A stretch of 64,000 nt of DNA from assembly GCA_963763485.1 (NCBI GenBank), contig CAVXOW010000005.1, positions 1,178,001 through 1,242,000 on the forward strand, in the 5' to 3' direction. This stretch comes from CAWCKS01 sp963763485 (lineage in GTDB: Bacteria > Pseudomonadota > Alphaproteobacteria > Rhizobiales > Xanthobacteraceae). A program made the translations under genes and the position numbers. A model generated the notes under the pieces. It had not been told where the DNA came from and searched no databases. It saw only the letters and a program-made list of their open reading frames with translations. How positions within the stretch are numbered: position 1 is the first letter of the stretch; each line of letters begins with the position of its first letter. Shown here piece after piece: positions 25,341 through 34,292 of this stretch.

Positions 25341-27965
25341 TCAGCTGAAGCTTGTCGGCTTCCAGCTTGCGTCGGGCGACACCGCGGTGCCACCATAGTT
25401 CGGCGTCACCGATTGCATGATCTCATTGCCGTTCATCAGCCACTGCGCCATCGCGCCATTGTCATTGCGCCAGAGGACGTCGGAGCTGCCGTCGCCGTTG
25501 AAGTCGCTGATCTCGACAACGTGCCACGTGGCATCGGGCGTGACGGCGATACCAGCAAAAGTGATGCGGTCACTCGACGCGATGGTCGATCCATTCATCT
25601 GCCACTCGGCGAGACTGCCGTTGGTGTTGCGCCATAGCATGTCGGAGTTGCCGTCGCCATCGAAGTCACCGACACCGGCGACGCTCCAGCTCGCGTCGGG
25701 TTTTACCGCAACCCCGCTGTAAGTGACGTGGCTGCTGTCGCCAATGACTCCTCCGTTCATCTGCCAGACCACAACTTCGCCCGAGGTGCTACGCCACAGT
25801 ACGTCGCGCTTGTTGTCACCGTTGAAGTCGCCGGCGCCGGCGACGCTCCACGGTGCACCAACGTCCACGGCGGTGCCGGCGAAACTCACGACGCTGCTTG
25901 AGGCAATGGATGAGCCATTCATGCTCCAGTCGACAATTGTCCCGTTAGTGTTGCGCCACAGAATGTCGGCGCGCGAGTCACTGTCCAGGTCGTCGGTGCC
26001 GACAACGCTCCATGACGCGTCGGGCTTTACCACGAGGCCGTGGAAGTTGAGCACACCGCTCGACACGATCGTCGTGCCGTTCATGCTCCAGTCGGCGAGC
26101 GTGCCATCCGTGTTGCGCCAAAGCACGTCGGCGTTGCCGTCGCCATTGAAGTCGGACATTCCCGCGACGCTCCACGTTGGCCCCGGGGTGACCACGACGC
26201 CACCGGAGGTGATGAAGCCACTCGACATGACTGAACCGCGATCCATGAGCCACGCGGCGAGCGTTCCGTTGGTGTTGCGCCACAGGATATCGCTTTGCGC
26301 ATCGCCATTGAGATCATCGGCGATGGGCTGCGGCGCTAAGCCGGTAGGCACGCCAGTGATGAAGCTTATTGCTCCGGCGAGGACGGCGGACGTGTAGCCA
26401 ACCAGAAAGACGTCAACGCCATCGATACTGATCTCGGAGCTGTTACCCAGCTGGCTGATCTGAAGATCGTTGAAGCCAAAACCTCCGTCGAGATCGAACT
26501 CCATCGAATCCCCCGTATGGAAATCCATGATGAAGTTGTTCAGTCCGCTGTGATCGCCGAAAATGAAGGTGTCATTGCCGACGGTCGCGGTCGCGCTCGT
26601 TGCGACCGCGTCGCCCCAAAGAAAGTTCTCGACTGTGCTGGAAGCACCAAAGGCCTGACCGGCCACCAGCACGTTGTCGCCGCCGATCGCGAAGTCTCCG
26701 AGGGTCATCGCGTCACCAACCAGCACGTTGATCACGTCGCCGCCACCAAGGCTGTCGCCACCACGCAGCAGGTTCCCCTGCGCAGAGGCATGCCCTTCCA
26801 TGAGCCCTGCATCCCCGATCAGTACGTTATCCAGAGATCCGTCGCCGAAATTGCTGCCGCCGTGAAGGTCGTTGCGGCCGCCTCGCGCGTCGTCGGTCAT
26901 GATCGCGGCGTCGCCAAAAAGCGCTTCCTGCATGGATCCGCTATCGCGATTGGCGCCGCCGACCAAGGCGTTCGAGCCACCCGACGCGAAGTCGCTCATC
27001 AACCCGGCGTCACCGAAGAAGGCATCCTGAACCCAGCCCGTTCCGAAATTGTCTCCGCCAGAGAGCGTGTCATGCCCGCCCCGCGAATGACCATTCATCC
27101 AGATCGCGGTGCCAAACAAAGCGTTCTGCACAAAGCCGGAGCCATGGTTGTCGCCGGCGACCAAACTGTCACGCGCGCCACGGGCGCTGTCGCCGATGGT
27201 GAGCGCATCGCCAAATTCGGCGTTTTGCACAAAGCCTGAGTCGAAATTCGAGCCACCAACCAGGTTGTCCTGGCCTCCGACCGAGTTATCCACGAGTTGC
27301 ACTGCGTCGCCAACAAGCGCGTTCTGGACACCGCCGGAACCTGTACTGTCTCCACCGATCAGCGTGTCGTCGCCGCCCCACGCATGACCCGCCGTGCTGT
27401 CGGCGTCGCCTACCAGGGTATTCACGACAACGCCCACGGTGGCATTGTTGCCGCCCAGGAGCTTGTCGTTCCCGCCGATGGCAGTGCCGAGCAGCGAGTC
27501 AACGTCACCGGTTACGATGTTGAACGTCATGCCACCGGTGCCGTCGTCTCCATGGAGAGTCTCGGCGGGCTCTTCCCCGGAGGCGACGTCGACGGATCCT
27601 TCACCGAACACCAAATCGTTGGTGGTGGTGCCGTTTCCGACCAAAACAGTGTTGCCGTTGAAGTTGCCGTTGAACGTTCCGATGTTGCCGTTGCCGTTGT
27701 CAGCGCTGGAATTGAAACTCCCGTTGAAGGCGCCGAGATTGTCATTTCCGTTGGAGGATCCGTCGTCAAACACGCCGTTGAAGGCGCCAATGTTTTGCAG
27801 CCCGTTGTTCGCGCCCGTGTCCCATTCGCCATTGAATGCGCCGGCGTTCTCGTCAGCGGCCGTGGAAGCGGATCCCTGGCCGTTGAACGCACCGTCGGGA
27901 TCAAGATCCAGGACATTTTGAAGAGCGGCGGAGCTGGAAGAGAGAACAAGAGACTGGATACTCAT
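25341..27965 (-). CDS. Large secreted RTX/FG-GAP repeat protein with N-terminal GAFNG repeats
   Basis: 874 residues from ATG 27965 (GAGG upstream); a GTG at 27977 is less likely. There is no Sec signal. Residues about 24-100 carry four to five GAFNG units spaced about 18 residues. Residues about 135-460 hold around nine 33-residue hemolysin-like units (GGxDxLxGGxNxxxGxVQNALFGDA). A serralysin-type block follows (DTFIFGDHSGLNNFIMDFHT). Residues about 547-874 hold six FG-GAP/VCBS-type units of about 54 residues (SDFNGDGNADVLWRNTDGTL), whose DxNxDGxxD loops should bind Ca2+. This is typical of type I-secreted surface or adhesin proteins; no T1SS exporter is adjacent. The GAFNG units resemble the small repeat proteins at 34293-35672. 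Confidence 0.82.
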   Translation of the reverse strand: MSIQSLVLSSSSAALQNVLDLDPDGAFNGQGSASTAADENAGAFNGEWDTGANNGLQNIGAFNGVFDDGSSNGNDNLGAFNGSFNSSADNGNGNIGTFNGNFNGNTVLVGNGTTTNDLVFGEGSVDVASGEEPAETLHGDDGTGGMTFNIVTGDVDSLLGTAIGGNDKLLGGNNATVGVVVNTLVGDADSTAGHAWGGDDTLIGGDSTGSGGVQNALVGDAVQLVDNSVGGQDNLVGGSNFDSGFVQNAEFGDALTIGDSARGARDSLVAGDNHGSGFVQNALFGTAIWMNGHSRGGHDTLSGGDNFGTGWVQDAFFGDAGLMSDFASGGSNALVGGANRDSGSMQEALFGDAAIMTDDARGGRNDLHGGSNFGDGSLDNVLIGDAGLMEGHASAQGNLLRGGDSLGGGDVINVLVGDAMTLGDFAIGGDNVLVAGQAFGASSTVENFLWGDAVATSATATVGNDTFIFGDHSGLNNFIMDFHTGDSMEFDLDGGFGFNDLQISQLGNSSEISIDGVDVFLVGYTSAVLAGAISFITGVPTGLAPQPIADDLNGDAQSDILWRNTNGTLAAWLMDRGSVMSSGFITSGGVVVTPGPTWSVAGMSDFNGDGNADVLWRNTDGTLADWSMNGTTIVSSGVLNFHGLVVKPDASWSVVGTDDLDSDSRADILWRNTNGTIVDWSMNGSSIASSSVVSFAGTAVDVGAPWSVAGAGDFNGDNKRDVLWRSTSGEVVVWQMNGGVIGDSSHVTYSGVAVKPDASWSVAGVGDFDGDGNSDMLWRNTNGSLAEWQMNGSTIASSDRITFAGIAVTPDATWHVVEISDFNGDGSSDVLWRNDNGAMAQWLMNGNEIMQSVTPNYGGTAVSPDASWKPTSFS

Positions 27966-28002
27966 AATCAACCTCACCTGGTTTCACTGGAAAAGCCGAC
28001 AC

Positions 28003-28281
28003 TCAATTGTCTTGCGCGCGTGGAGGCATCTTGAAGGCGAAGCGTATTGTGCTCATGCAGTCATCACACCGATAAACCTGCTTCCCCTGGCGATCCGCGC
28101 AATCCGGTTGCTGTTGCTCAAACAGGACGGGACGCATCGGCGAGCCGCAGTCCGGACAGTCGCGATGGTCGAGGCGCCGCGCAGCGAGCTCGTCGATCTC
28201 AACAACGCGGCCTGAACCCGCTCTAGCGGGCAGCTGAAGGATCAAGGTGTGAGGGAGCCTTCGGCCCATGCGACACGTCAT
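28003..28281 (-). CDS. Small zinc-ribbon-like protein (92 aa)
   Basis: The C-terminal half has CPDCGSPMRP and, about 25 residues on, YRCDDCMSTIRFAF: two CxxC pairs suited to one zinc. The N-terminal 40 residues are basic and less ordered. It lies 37 bases upstream of the large RTX/FG-GAP gene on the same strand, so the two may be co-transcribed. Start 28281 is the longest ATG; Met 5 (28269) is an alternative, and neither has a strong ribosome site. Function unknown. Confidence 0.55.
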   Translation of the reverse strand: MTCRMGRRLPHTLILQLPARAGSGRVVEIDELAARRLDHRDCPDCGSPMRPVLFEQQQPDCADRQGKQVYRCDDCMSTIRFAFKMPPRAQDN

Positions 28282-28452
28282 GGCGCCTGCATGCCAACGT
28301 CCGCGGATCGACCATATCGGTCAATGTCCCGAAGACGACGAGGGAGTCGCCCGGCGCTTTTGATCTACGCGGCCGTATCCAGCTTCGTCGATTGTAACTA
28401 TCGTCGCGCGAAATTCGGCCAACGCGTCTCTTCTGCGCCGTATCTTTCGATA

Positions 28453-28633
28453 TCAATGCAGTCGCTGTTTGGGTGTCAGAAGACCGCGAAGTTCTGCTGC
28501 GAGTTGCCGCAGCTCATTCGCCAACTTCGCATTCGAGCTTCGGGATTTCGGATCCGCAGCCAGCTGCGCAATCAAGGTCGCTCTCTGCCGCGAGCTTCTC
28601 CAGCGCGTCAATTCGTTTGTTCAGATCCGTCAT
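28453..28633 (-). pseudogene. Small coiled-coil hypothetical protein with one frameshift
   Basis: From ATG 28633 the frame reads MTDLNKRIDALEKLAAE. One frame on it continues as a coherent helical sequence (TLIAQLAADP, NAKLANELRQLAAELRGLLT) to the stop at 28453. Taking out one base near 28585 gives 59 residues with heptad-like Leu/Ala spacing. This form resembles short rhizobial proteins with a DLxKRIxALEKLAAE start. The two halves fit each other well, but the call rests on composition only. Confidence 0.35.
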
Positions 28634-28747
28634 GTTTCTGTCCGTTCACGCGCCGCATAAGCAGAGCATGATCAATAGCCGCCGTCGCTGAACGCCCTAA
28701 TGAAAACTCCCGCCGTCAGGAGTTGATCTGAACAAAAAAGCTGGAAC

Positions 28748-29686
28748 CTAACGCGTCGTTGATGCTCCGCCGTTTGTTTTTCGATCGGGACGTGCGGACT
28801 TGCCAATTTCTTCGGCGACTTCCTCATCCGCGGATGGGACGAGCGGGATAGCGTTGCAAACTTGCGAGTTTCTCGCGATTGTTGGTGTCGCCGAATTCAC
28901 TGTCCGGCTGGAGATCGACGCGGCCGCAGCAACCGGCTGAGCCATGCGCGCGAACGCGATCGCAATCTGGGTGCGGTTCGAGACGGCAAGCTTGCGCATA
29001 ATCTCCCGGACATGAACCTTGACTGTCGATTCTGGCAGGTTCAGTGCGCGTCCGATGATCTTGTTCGGCTCGCCCCGGCATATCCCGGCGAGAATTGCCA
29101 TCTGTCGTTCACTGAAGTCCGGCGGCTTGAACAAGCGCGTGGTGTCGGCTGTCGCTCGCTGCGGCAGTTCGGCCAGGCCAAGCTCCCTCGTGCTTGCCTC
29201 GTCGGAGGCCTTCTCGCTCCGAGCCGGAGTGGCCTCAAGCTCCGGCCCGCCGGATGTGGGCCCGTGGTCAACGATGCTGCGCGGAAAATAAGTGCCGCCA
29301 TGCAGTACGAATGAGAGTGTGCGAAAAATCAAATCCGGCGGCAGCAGGTTCGAGACGTAGGCCTCGGCGCCGGCCTGCATGGCGGCCATCACATCTCCAG
29401 GGTCTTCCCGATCGGCGACAACCACAAGCGCAGCCGCGGGAGCCATCGCGCGCAATACCATGATCTCGGCGAGAACGTCCGAGTGAGAGGAGGCGGCGGC
29501 GCCAACGTTCAGGATAACAATGCGGCATTCCGTCTCATTGCGAAGCTTCTGGTGAGCTTCCTCCGGTGAAAGCGGCAACAGAGCTATCTCCTCGGCAGCG
29601 GCCCAGCCGCCTAGAAGACTCGTGATGCACGCCCGCCTGAATTCAAGGGTATCAACAACGATCGCGAGATTCGTTTCGGTCGACAT
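28748..29686 (-). CDS. LuxR/NarL-type transcriptional regulator with degenerate receiver
   Basis: 312 residues. Residues about 1-135 have a receiver-like fold pattern, but the acidic pocket is altered: VVD where DD is usual, and the phosphoacceptor strand reads RIVILNVGAA, with Asn in place of Asp. The C-terminal half carries a clear LuxR helix-turn-helix (about 190-250: FSERQMAILAGICRGEPNKI, then STVKVHVREIMRKL). A low-complexity tail of about 60 residues follows. It probably acts without phosphorylation or by protein contact. It is divergent from the second LuxR-type gene (30164) and lies between the RTX/FG-GAP gene and the exporter operon. Confidence 0.83.
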   Translation of the reverse strand: MSTETNLAIVVDTLEFRRACITSLLGGWAAAEEIALLPLSPEEAHQKLRNETECRIVILNVGAAASSHSDVLAEIMVLRAMAPAAALVVVADREDPGDVMAAMQAGAEAYVSNLLPPDLIFRTLSFVLHGGTYFPRSIVDHGPTSGGPELEATPARSEKASDEASTRELGLAELPQRATADTTRLFKPPDFSERQMAILAGICRGEPNKIIGRALNLPESTVKVHVREIMRKLAVSNRTQIAIAFARMAQPVAAAASISSRTVNSATPTIARNSQVCNAIPLVPSADEEVAEEIGKSARPDRKTNGGASTTR

Positions 29687-30163
29687 GTGGCCCGCTCCGA
29701 AGGACTTGCCGCTGGCGGCTCAGAATTGCCGCGCCGGGCACCTTGAATTCACCGACACCATCCGCCGATGTTTTCCGTAGGCCAATATCTTTATCTTTCA
29801 CACGAACTGTGTGCGCGGCGACAAACACAGCATAGCAGCACTATCGGGCTGACTTACAAGTCGGGTGAATTGCCGTTCAATTTCAGGTTGACTACGGCTT
29901 TGTTTCGGTATTTGCACCAGCGGTTTTGATAACAATTAAACGAGCCGTTATGTCGGAGCATCTGACCTATCTTTTGGGCGGCAGCTACGACCATGATTGG
30001 TGACTGCGTTCGCGTTCACGCGAACAATTTTCAGTTCGACAACTTTAAGCAGCAGACCGGCAACTCTCACGGTTGCTTTGTCGTTGCATCTGCGGCGATC
30101 GTATGCACAGACCTCGTACTCATCTATCGATGCTTTGAGTCGATCTAAAGAGACGATTGGCTG
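29687..30163. other. Divergent promoter region between two LuxR-type regulator genes
   Basis: 477 bases with a lower-GC middle part (about 29760-29950), which contrasts with the surrounding DNA and suits promoters. A TTGACT at 29888-29893 followed by AT-rich sequence could be a -35 element for the plus-strand gene, but the -10 spacing is not convincing. No gene is recognised on either strand. Confidence 0.4.
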
Positions 30164-30961
30164 ATGCTGCGACCGCGCGCGATACTCGAGTCGCCTTGGC
30201 AAGACATGAGGCGCGCGCATCGTACTTCGTCCGGACGAATGACCATGGCACGAGGCCTGTTGAAGGTCGTTGACACATCCGCGTCCGTTGTCGAACGGAA
30301 GGCGGTTCCAGAATCCGTGCGTGCCATGTTCATGGGACTGCCGTCTCTCGCGTTCGACTGTCTGCGCCAGGCAATAAGCAGTTGCGGCATCGAGGCTGAT
30401 ACCTATTCCTTCGAAGAAAGCCTTCCCGACTGCACCTCCGGTTATGACGTGTTCCTGATGTTTCTCGTAAGATACGAGCCGAGCATCCAGCCGGTGATAC
30501 GCCGACGCTTGAACGAGCTGCGTCAACACATGTCCGAGGTTCCCGCACTTGCATTGATCGAGGATGCCGACACCGATGCAGCTGCGCTCCGTCAAATGGG
30601 GTTTTCAACGGTGGTGGCTGGTCTGCCGTCGGTGCGCTTCGCCGTGGACCTTGTGCGCCTCATGCTCATCTCGATCCGTCCCGCCGTTGCTGGAAGCGAG
30701 ATCGCCGCAGGGGTGAATGGCTCCGGCAACGGTCACTTCGATAACGATGGAGCCGTCTGTTTCACCCGCCGCGAGGCCGAACTGCTGGAATTCCTGCGCC
30801 GCGGCATGCCGAACAAGATCATCGCACACGAACTCGGAATCTCGCAGAGCACCGTCAAGGCCCATCTTCACAACATCATGGCGAAGCTTCACGCCAAGAA
30901 CCGGACTCAGGCGATTTGCCTGCTTGGACGGGACGCCGCTCGCAAGAACCCATTCGGTTGA
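30164..30961 (+). CDS. LuxR-type transcriptional regulator with degenerate receiver-like N-terminus
   Basis: 265 residues from ATG 30164; ATG 30239 is an alternative, as the first 25 residues look unstructured and no start has a strong ribosome site. The middle part has receiver-like alternation (YDVFLMFLVRYEP, VPALALIEDADTDAAALRQM) without the acidic phosphorylation pocket. The C-terminal helix-turn-helix is clear (FTRREAELLEFLRRGMPNKI, then STVKAHLHNIMAKLHAKNRT) and resembles that of the regulator at 28748. The gene is convergent with the exporter operon, 21 bases from its end, and is a candidate controller of this locus. Confidence 0.8.
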   Translation: MLRPRAILESPWQDMRRAHRTSSGRMTMARGLLKVVDTSASVVERKAVPESVRAMFMGLPSLAFDCLRQAISSCGIEADTYSFEESLPDCTSGYDVFLMFLVRYEPSIQPVIRRRLNELRQHMSEVPALALIEDADTDAAALRQMGFSTVVAGLPSVRFAVDLVRLMLISIRPAVAGSEIAAGVNGSGNGHFDNDGAVCFTRREAELLEFLRRGMPNKIIAHELGISQSTVKAHLHNIMAKLHAKNRTQAICLLGRDAARKNPFG

Positions 30962-30982
30962 ACGACCCGCGGGCCCGATGCG

Positions 30983-32203
30983 TCATTCGGTTCGAAGGGC
31001 GATCACAGGATCGAGCGACGCGGCGCGCTTGGCGGGGTAGTAGCCGAAGGCGATGCCGACGCTCGCCGAGAAAGCCACCGCAATCGCCGCAGCCAGCGGG
31101 TCGAGGACGATCGGCCAATCGGCATAGTGCGCGATTGTTGAGGCGATGACGTCTCCCAGGAGAACGCCGAGGATGCCGCCCCCGGTGCAGAGCGCTGCGG
31201 CTTCGGCGAGAAACTGAGTCTGAATGTCTCGCGGCGTAGCGCCAATCGCCAGCCGGAGCCCGATCTCGCGGGTCCTTTCAGTGACCGAGACCAGCATGAT
31301 ATTCATGATGCCGATCCCTCCGACGATCAGCGAAACCCCGGCGACCGCCGCAAGCAGGGCCGAAACCGTGCGTGTCGAGGCCTCTTGCGCGGCGACGATC
31401 GAAGCCGCAGTCGATACCGTGAAATCCTTGTCTTCCTCGTGCTCGATGTGATGCCGCTGCCGCATCAAGTCGTCGATTTCCTTTGTCGCTCCACTGACCG
31501 CCTCCGCGGAGGTTGCGCTCGCCAGGATATAGTCGATGGTGTTGCGGTCGCCTCCGGTGCCGCCGATCAGACGGTTCTTGGCTGTGCTGAGCGGCACGAA
31601 GGCCACGTCATCCTGGTTGCTGCCGGCGGCGGCGCCTTTCTCGGCCAAAACTCCAACCACCTTGAGCGGAGCGTTGACGATACGCACCACTCGTCCAACC
31701 GGGTCCTCGTCTTCAAACAACTTTTGCGCGACAAGGCTGCCCAGCACGACAGACTGACCGCCGCTTTTTTCCTCGTCACCGGTGAAGAAGCGGCCCGAGG
31801 CGAGATGCCATTGCCGAATCGCGAAGTGATCGAGTGTGGTTCCGTTGACGGTAGTGCCCCAGTTCGGTCCGCTGCTGATGAGCCGTGCCTGGCCAGCGAC
31901 CGATGGCGCCGCGAGGCTCACAGCCGGGAGCTCGCCGATGGCCTCGGCGTCGCCGATTGACAGCGGACGCCGTGGCGCGCTGTCGGGTCGGGCGTGTTTG
32001 GCATTGCTGGCGTTGACCACGATTACGTTTGCGCCGAACGAACGGATCTGGTCGCTGACCTTCGATCGCGCGCCGGAACCGATCGCCGCCATACTCGTCA
32101 TGGCGGCGACCCCGATGACGATGCCGATCATCGTCAGGCAGCTCCGCACCGGCGCCGCAACCAGAGAGGAGCCGGCCAGTCGAGCATAATCCATCAGCTT
32201 CAT
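30983..32203 (-). CDS. MacB/FtsX-type ABC transporter permease
   Basis: 406 residues with the MacB layout. A first membrane helix near residue 20 (VRSCLTMIGIVIGVAAMTSM) is followed by a large periplasmic domain (about 45-270) and three C-terminal helices (LLAAVAGVSLIVGGIGIMNI, ALCTGGGILGVLLGDVIAST, AAAIAVAFSASVGIAFGYYP) with ERTREIGLRLAIGATPRDIQ between them. MacB-type permeases do not carry substrate through the membrane; they push periplasmic substrates through an adaptor and outer-membrane channel. The start overlaps the ATPase stop (ATGA). It is the last gene of the operon beginning at 35672. Confidence 0.87.
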   Translation of the reverse strand: MKLMDYARLAGSSLVAAPVRSCLTMIGIVIGVAAMTSMAAIGSGARSKVSDQIRSFGANVIVVNASNAKHARPDSAPRRPLSIGDAEAIGELPAVSLAAPSVAGQARLISSGPNWGTTVNGTTLDHFAIRQWHLASGRFFTGDEEKSGGQSVVLGSLVAQKLFEDEDPVGRVVRIVNAPLKVVGVLAEKGAAAGSNQDDVAFVPLSTAKNRLIGGTGGDRNTIDYILASATSAEAVSGATKEIDDLMRQRHHIEHEEDKDFTVSTAASIVAAQEASTRTVSALLAAVAGVSLIVGGIGIMNIMLVSVTERTREIGLRLAIGATPRDIQTQFLAEAAALCTGGGILGVLLGDVIASTIAHYADWPIVLDPLAAAIAVAFSASVGIAFGYYPAKRAASLDPVIALRTE

Positions 32204-32898
32204 TGCGCGAGCTCTGCCATTGCCTGCGGGGTATCGGCAAGGATACGACCGTCGCTCATCGTCACGGTTCGCGAGGCAAGCCTGGCCAAGGTTGTGTCAT
32301 GCGTGACCATGATGACAGTGCGGCCCTCCCTGTTGATTGCGAGCAGCACCTCCAAAATCTCCCGCCCGGTAGTGCTGTCGAGTGCACCCGTCGGCTCATC
32401 CGCAAGGAGCACATCGGGGTTGGAGACGATCGCGCGCGCAATTGCAGCCCGCTGTTGCTCGCCGCCGGAAAGCAGCGGCGGCAGCTGCGAGGCGCGGTGC
32501 CCCAGCCGCACGCGCGCTATCGCATCAAGGGTCCGGCGGCGGCGCTCCGTGCGTGATATTCCGGCGTAAGCGAGCGGCAGTTCGACGTTGTCGATGACGT
32601 TTTGTCGCGGCAGGAGGTGGTAGGCCTGGAAGACGAGCCCGATCCGACGATTGCGGATTTGCGCCAGCTCGTTCCGGCTGAAGGTCGCGCAGTCCGTCCC
32701 GTCGAACAACAGCGCTCCCGCCGTCGGCCGGTCGAGCAGCCCGATGACGTTCATCAGTGTCGACTTGCCGGAGCCGGATGGTCCGAGGATGGCGACGAAT
32801 TCACCCGGTCGCAGCGTCAGGGACGTTGCCCGTAGTCCCGGAACGGCCTGCCCGGCCCGGCGAAAGGAGCGCTCGACGTTCCGAAGCTCGATCAGCAT
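32200..32898 (-). CDS. MacB/LolD-type ABC transporter ATP-binding protein
   Basis: 232 residues. Walker A GPSGSGKST, Q-loop GLVFQAYHLLPRQNVIDNVE, signature LLSGGEQQRAAIARAIV, Walker B VLLADEPTGALD and H-loop MVTHDTTL are all present. The closest type is MacB/LolD/FtsE. It lies 2 bases after the adaptor gene and overlaps the permease gene by 4 bases, so the three are translated together. In E. coli MacB the ATPase and permease are one chain; here they are split. Confidence 0.9.
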   Translation of the reverse strand: MLIELRNVERSFRRAGQAVPGLRATSLTLRPGEFVAILGPSGSGKSTLMNVIGLLDRPTAGALLFDGTDCATFSRNELAQIRNRRIGLVFQAYHLLPRQNVIDNVELPLAYAGISRTERRRRTLDAIARVRLGHRASQLPPLLSGGEQQRAAIARAIVSNPDVLLADEPTGALDSTTGREILEVLLAINREGRTVIMVTHDTTLARLASRTVTMSDGRILADTPQAMAELAQ

Positions 32899-32900
32899 GA

Positions 32901-34253
32901 CTATTTGTCGGCTGCGCGGCGGGAGCGACCACTTTTCTCACCAACGATGACAACATCCGTTGGACGAAGGCTGTCCGATGATACCGCGACATTCCGGCCG
33001 TCTTCTTCGCCCTTGGTGACGGAAAGTGGGACGGCCTTGCCGTCCCGCAACACCCACACCAACTCCGACCCGGGACCGCTCTCCTTCGCGGCGACCATGG
33101 TGGGGTGGTAGCGCAACGCAGCGAGTGGAACGGTGGTCGCGCCGGGTGTGCGGTCTGTCGCGATATTGGCCATCACCGTCATCCCGGGCAGCAGAGTGCC
33201 GTCCGGATTGGGGGTCTTCAGGACCACCGTGTAGGTGACGACATTCGACAAGACCTGTGGCGCCATCCGGATCTGCTTGACCTTCGCGGCAAAGGTCCGT
33301 CCAGGAAAGGCGTCCACGGTGAAGCTCGCATCCTGGCCGTCTCGAATGGCCGCGATGTCGCTCTCATTGATCCGGGCGTTGATCTCCATATGACCGAGGT
33401 CGCCGGCGATCACGAACAGGGTCTTGGCTTCAAGCCCCGTCGCCAGCGTCTGGCCTTCCGTGATGTTGCGTCCGACCACGACGCCGTCGACAGGGGAACG
33501 AATTTTGGTGCGATCGACATCGACCATCGTACTGCGCCACTGGGCCTCGAGGCGTCCTGCCGCAGCCCTGGCGCTGTCGAGATCGGCAATCGTCCGATCC
33601 AGATCAGCTCGTGCGGCCGAGATGAGACCGGTCTGGTTGGCGAGATTGGCCTGCGCTTCCTGCAGCGAGGATGCCGCGGTGTCGCGCCTGGCCTGCGCAT
33701 TCTGCACATCCATCGGCGCAGCAACCTGCTGCTCCTGCAGCCATTGCTTGCGCTTGAACTCGCGCTCCGCGGTATCGAGCATGGTTTGCGCGGCGTTCAC
33801 GCGGGCGGTGAACACTGGAAGCTGATGTTCGGCCTGCCACAGGTCGAAGGTCGCTCGCTTCAACCGAGCCTCGTGGCTCTTGATATCCGACTGAGCTCCC
33901 TGAAACGCAGCCCGAGACGCATCGGCGGCAAGTGCATAGGTTTTGTCGTCAAGCTCGGCGAGCACCTGACCTTTCTTGACCTTGTCATTGAAGTCGACCA
34001 GTAGCTTCGAGACTTGTCCCGACAGCACCGAGCCGACCTCGATGTTGAGCGCCGGGACCAGGGTTCCGGTTGCCATCACCGTCTTCACGACATCGTCGGT
34101 CTTGACCGTCCCCGTGACGTATTGGGTCCCGCCCGCATCACCGGAGAATGCACTCAGCCAACCGGACTCGAGATTCGCGCGCTGCAGATAGGATGTCGCT
34201 GGCAGAGCCGCGGCCGAACCGAGCAAAAGATAGGAGATGGCTATCACCCGCAT
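32901..34253 (-). CDS. MacA/HlyD-type periplasmic adaptor subunit
   Basis: 450 residues; ATG 34253 follows GGAG. An N-terminal signal or anchor (ISYLLLGSAAALPA) is followed by a lipoyl half (NIEVGSVLSGQVSKLLVDFN, KVKKGQVLAELDD), a long helical hairpin (about 130-235, rich in Ala, Gln and Arg), the second lipoyl half (KIRSPVDGVVVGRNITEGQT) and beta-barrel/membrane-proximal parts (VVTYTVVLKTPNPDGTLLPG). This is the MacA architecture that links an inner-membrane MacB to a TolC-type channel. No TolC homologue is adjacent. It begins 39 bases after the third Gly-Asn repeat gene on the same strand. Confidence 0.88.
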   Translation of the reverse strand: MRVIAISYLLLGSAAALPATSYLQRANLESGWLSAFSGDAGGTQYVTGTVKTDDVVKTVMATGTLVPALNIEVGSVLSGQVSKLLVDFNDKVKKGQVLAELDDKTYALAADASRAAFQGAQSDIKSHEARLKRATFDLWQAEHQLPVFTARVNAAQTMLDTAEREFKRKQWLQEQQVAAPMDVQNAQARRDTAASSLQEAQANLANQTGLISAARADLDRTIADLDSARAAAGRLEAQWRSTMVDVDRTKIRSPVDGVVVGRNITEGQTLATGLEAKTLFVIAGDLGHMEINARINESDIAAIRDGQDASFTVDAFPGRTFAAKVKQIRMAPQVLSNVVTYTVVLKTPNPDGTLLPGMTVMANIATDRTPGATTVPLAALRYHPTMVAAKESGPGSELVWVLRDGKAVPLSVTKGEEDGRNVAVSSDSLRPTDVVIVGEKSGRSRRAADK

Positions 34254-34292
34254 GATTTGCTCCGGTTCGAGGACTGGTCGAGCGGCCGGCTC

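Noticed and set aside
28249..28671. Plus-strand frame of 140 codons over the zinc-ribbon and coiled-coil region
   Set aside because: Arg- and Ser-rich with no domain; the minus strand carries CxxC pairs and a coherent coiled-coil text instead.
29888..29914. Sigma-70 promoter for the LuxR-type gene at 30164
   Set aside because: The -35-like TTGACT has no well-spaced -10 partner and lies about 250 bases from the start, so it is only mentioned, not called.
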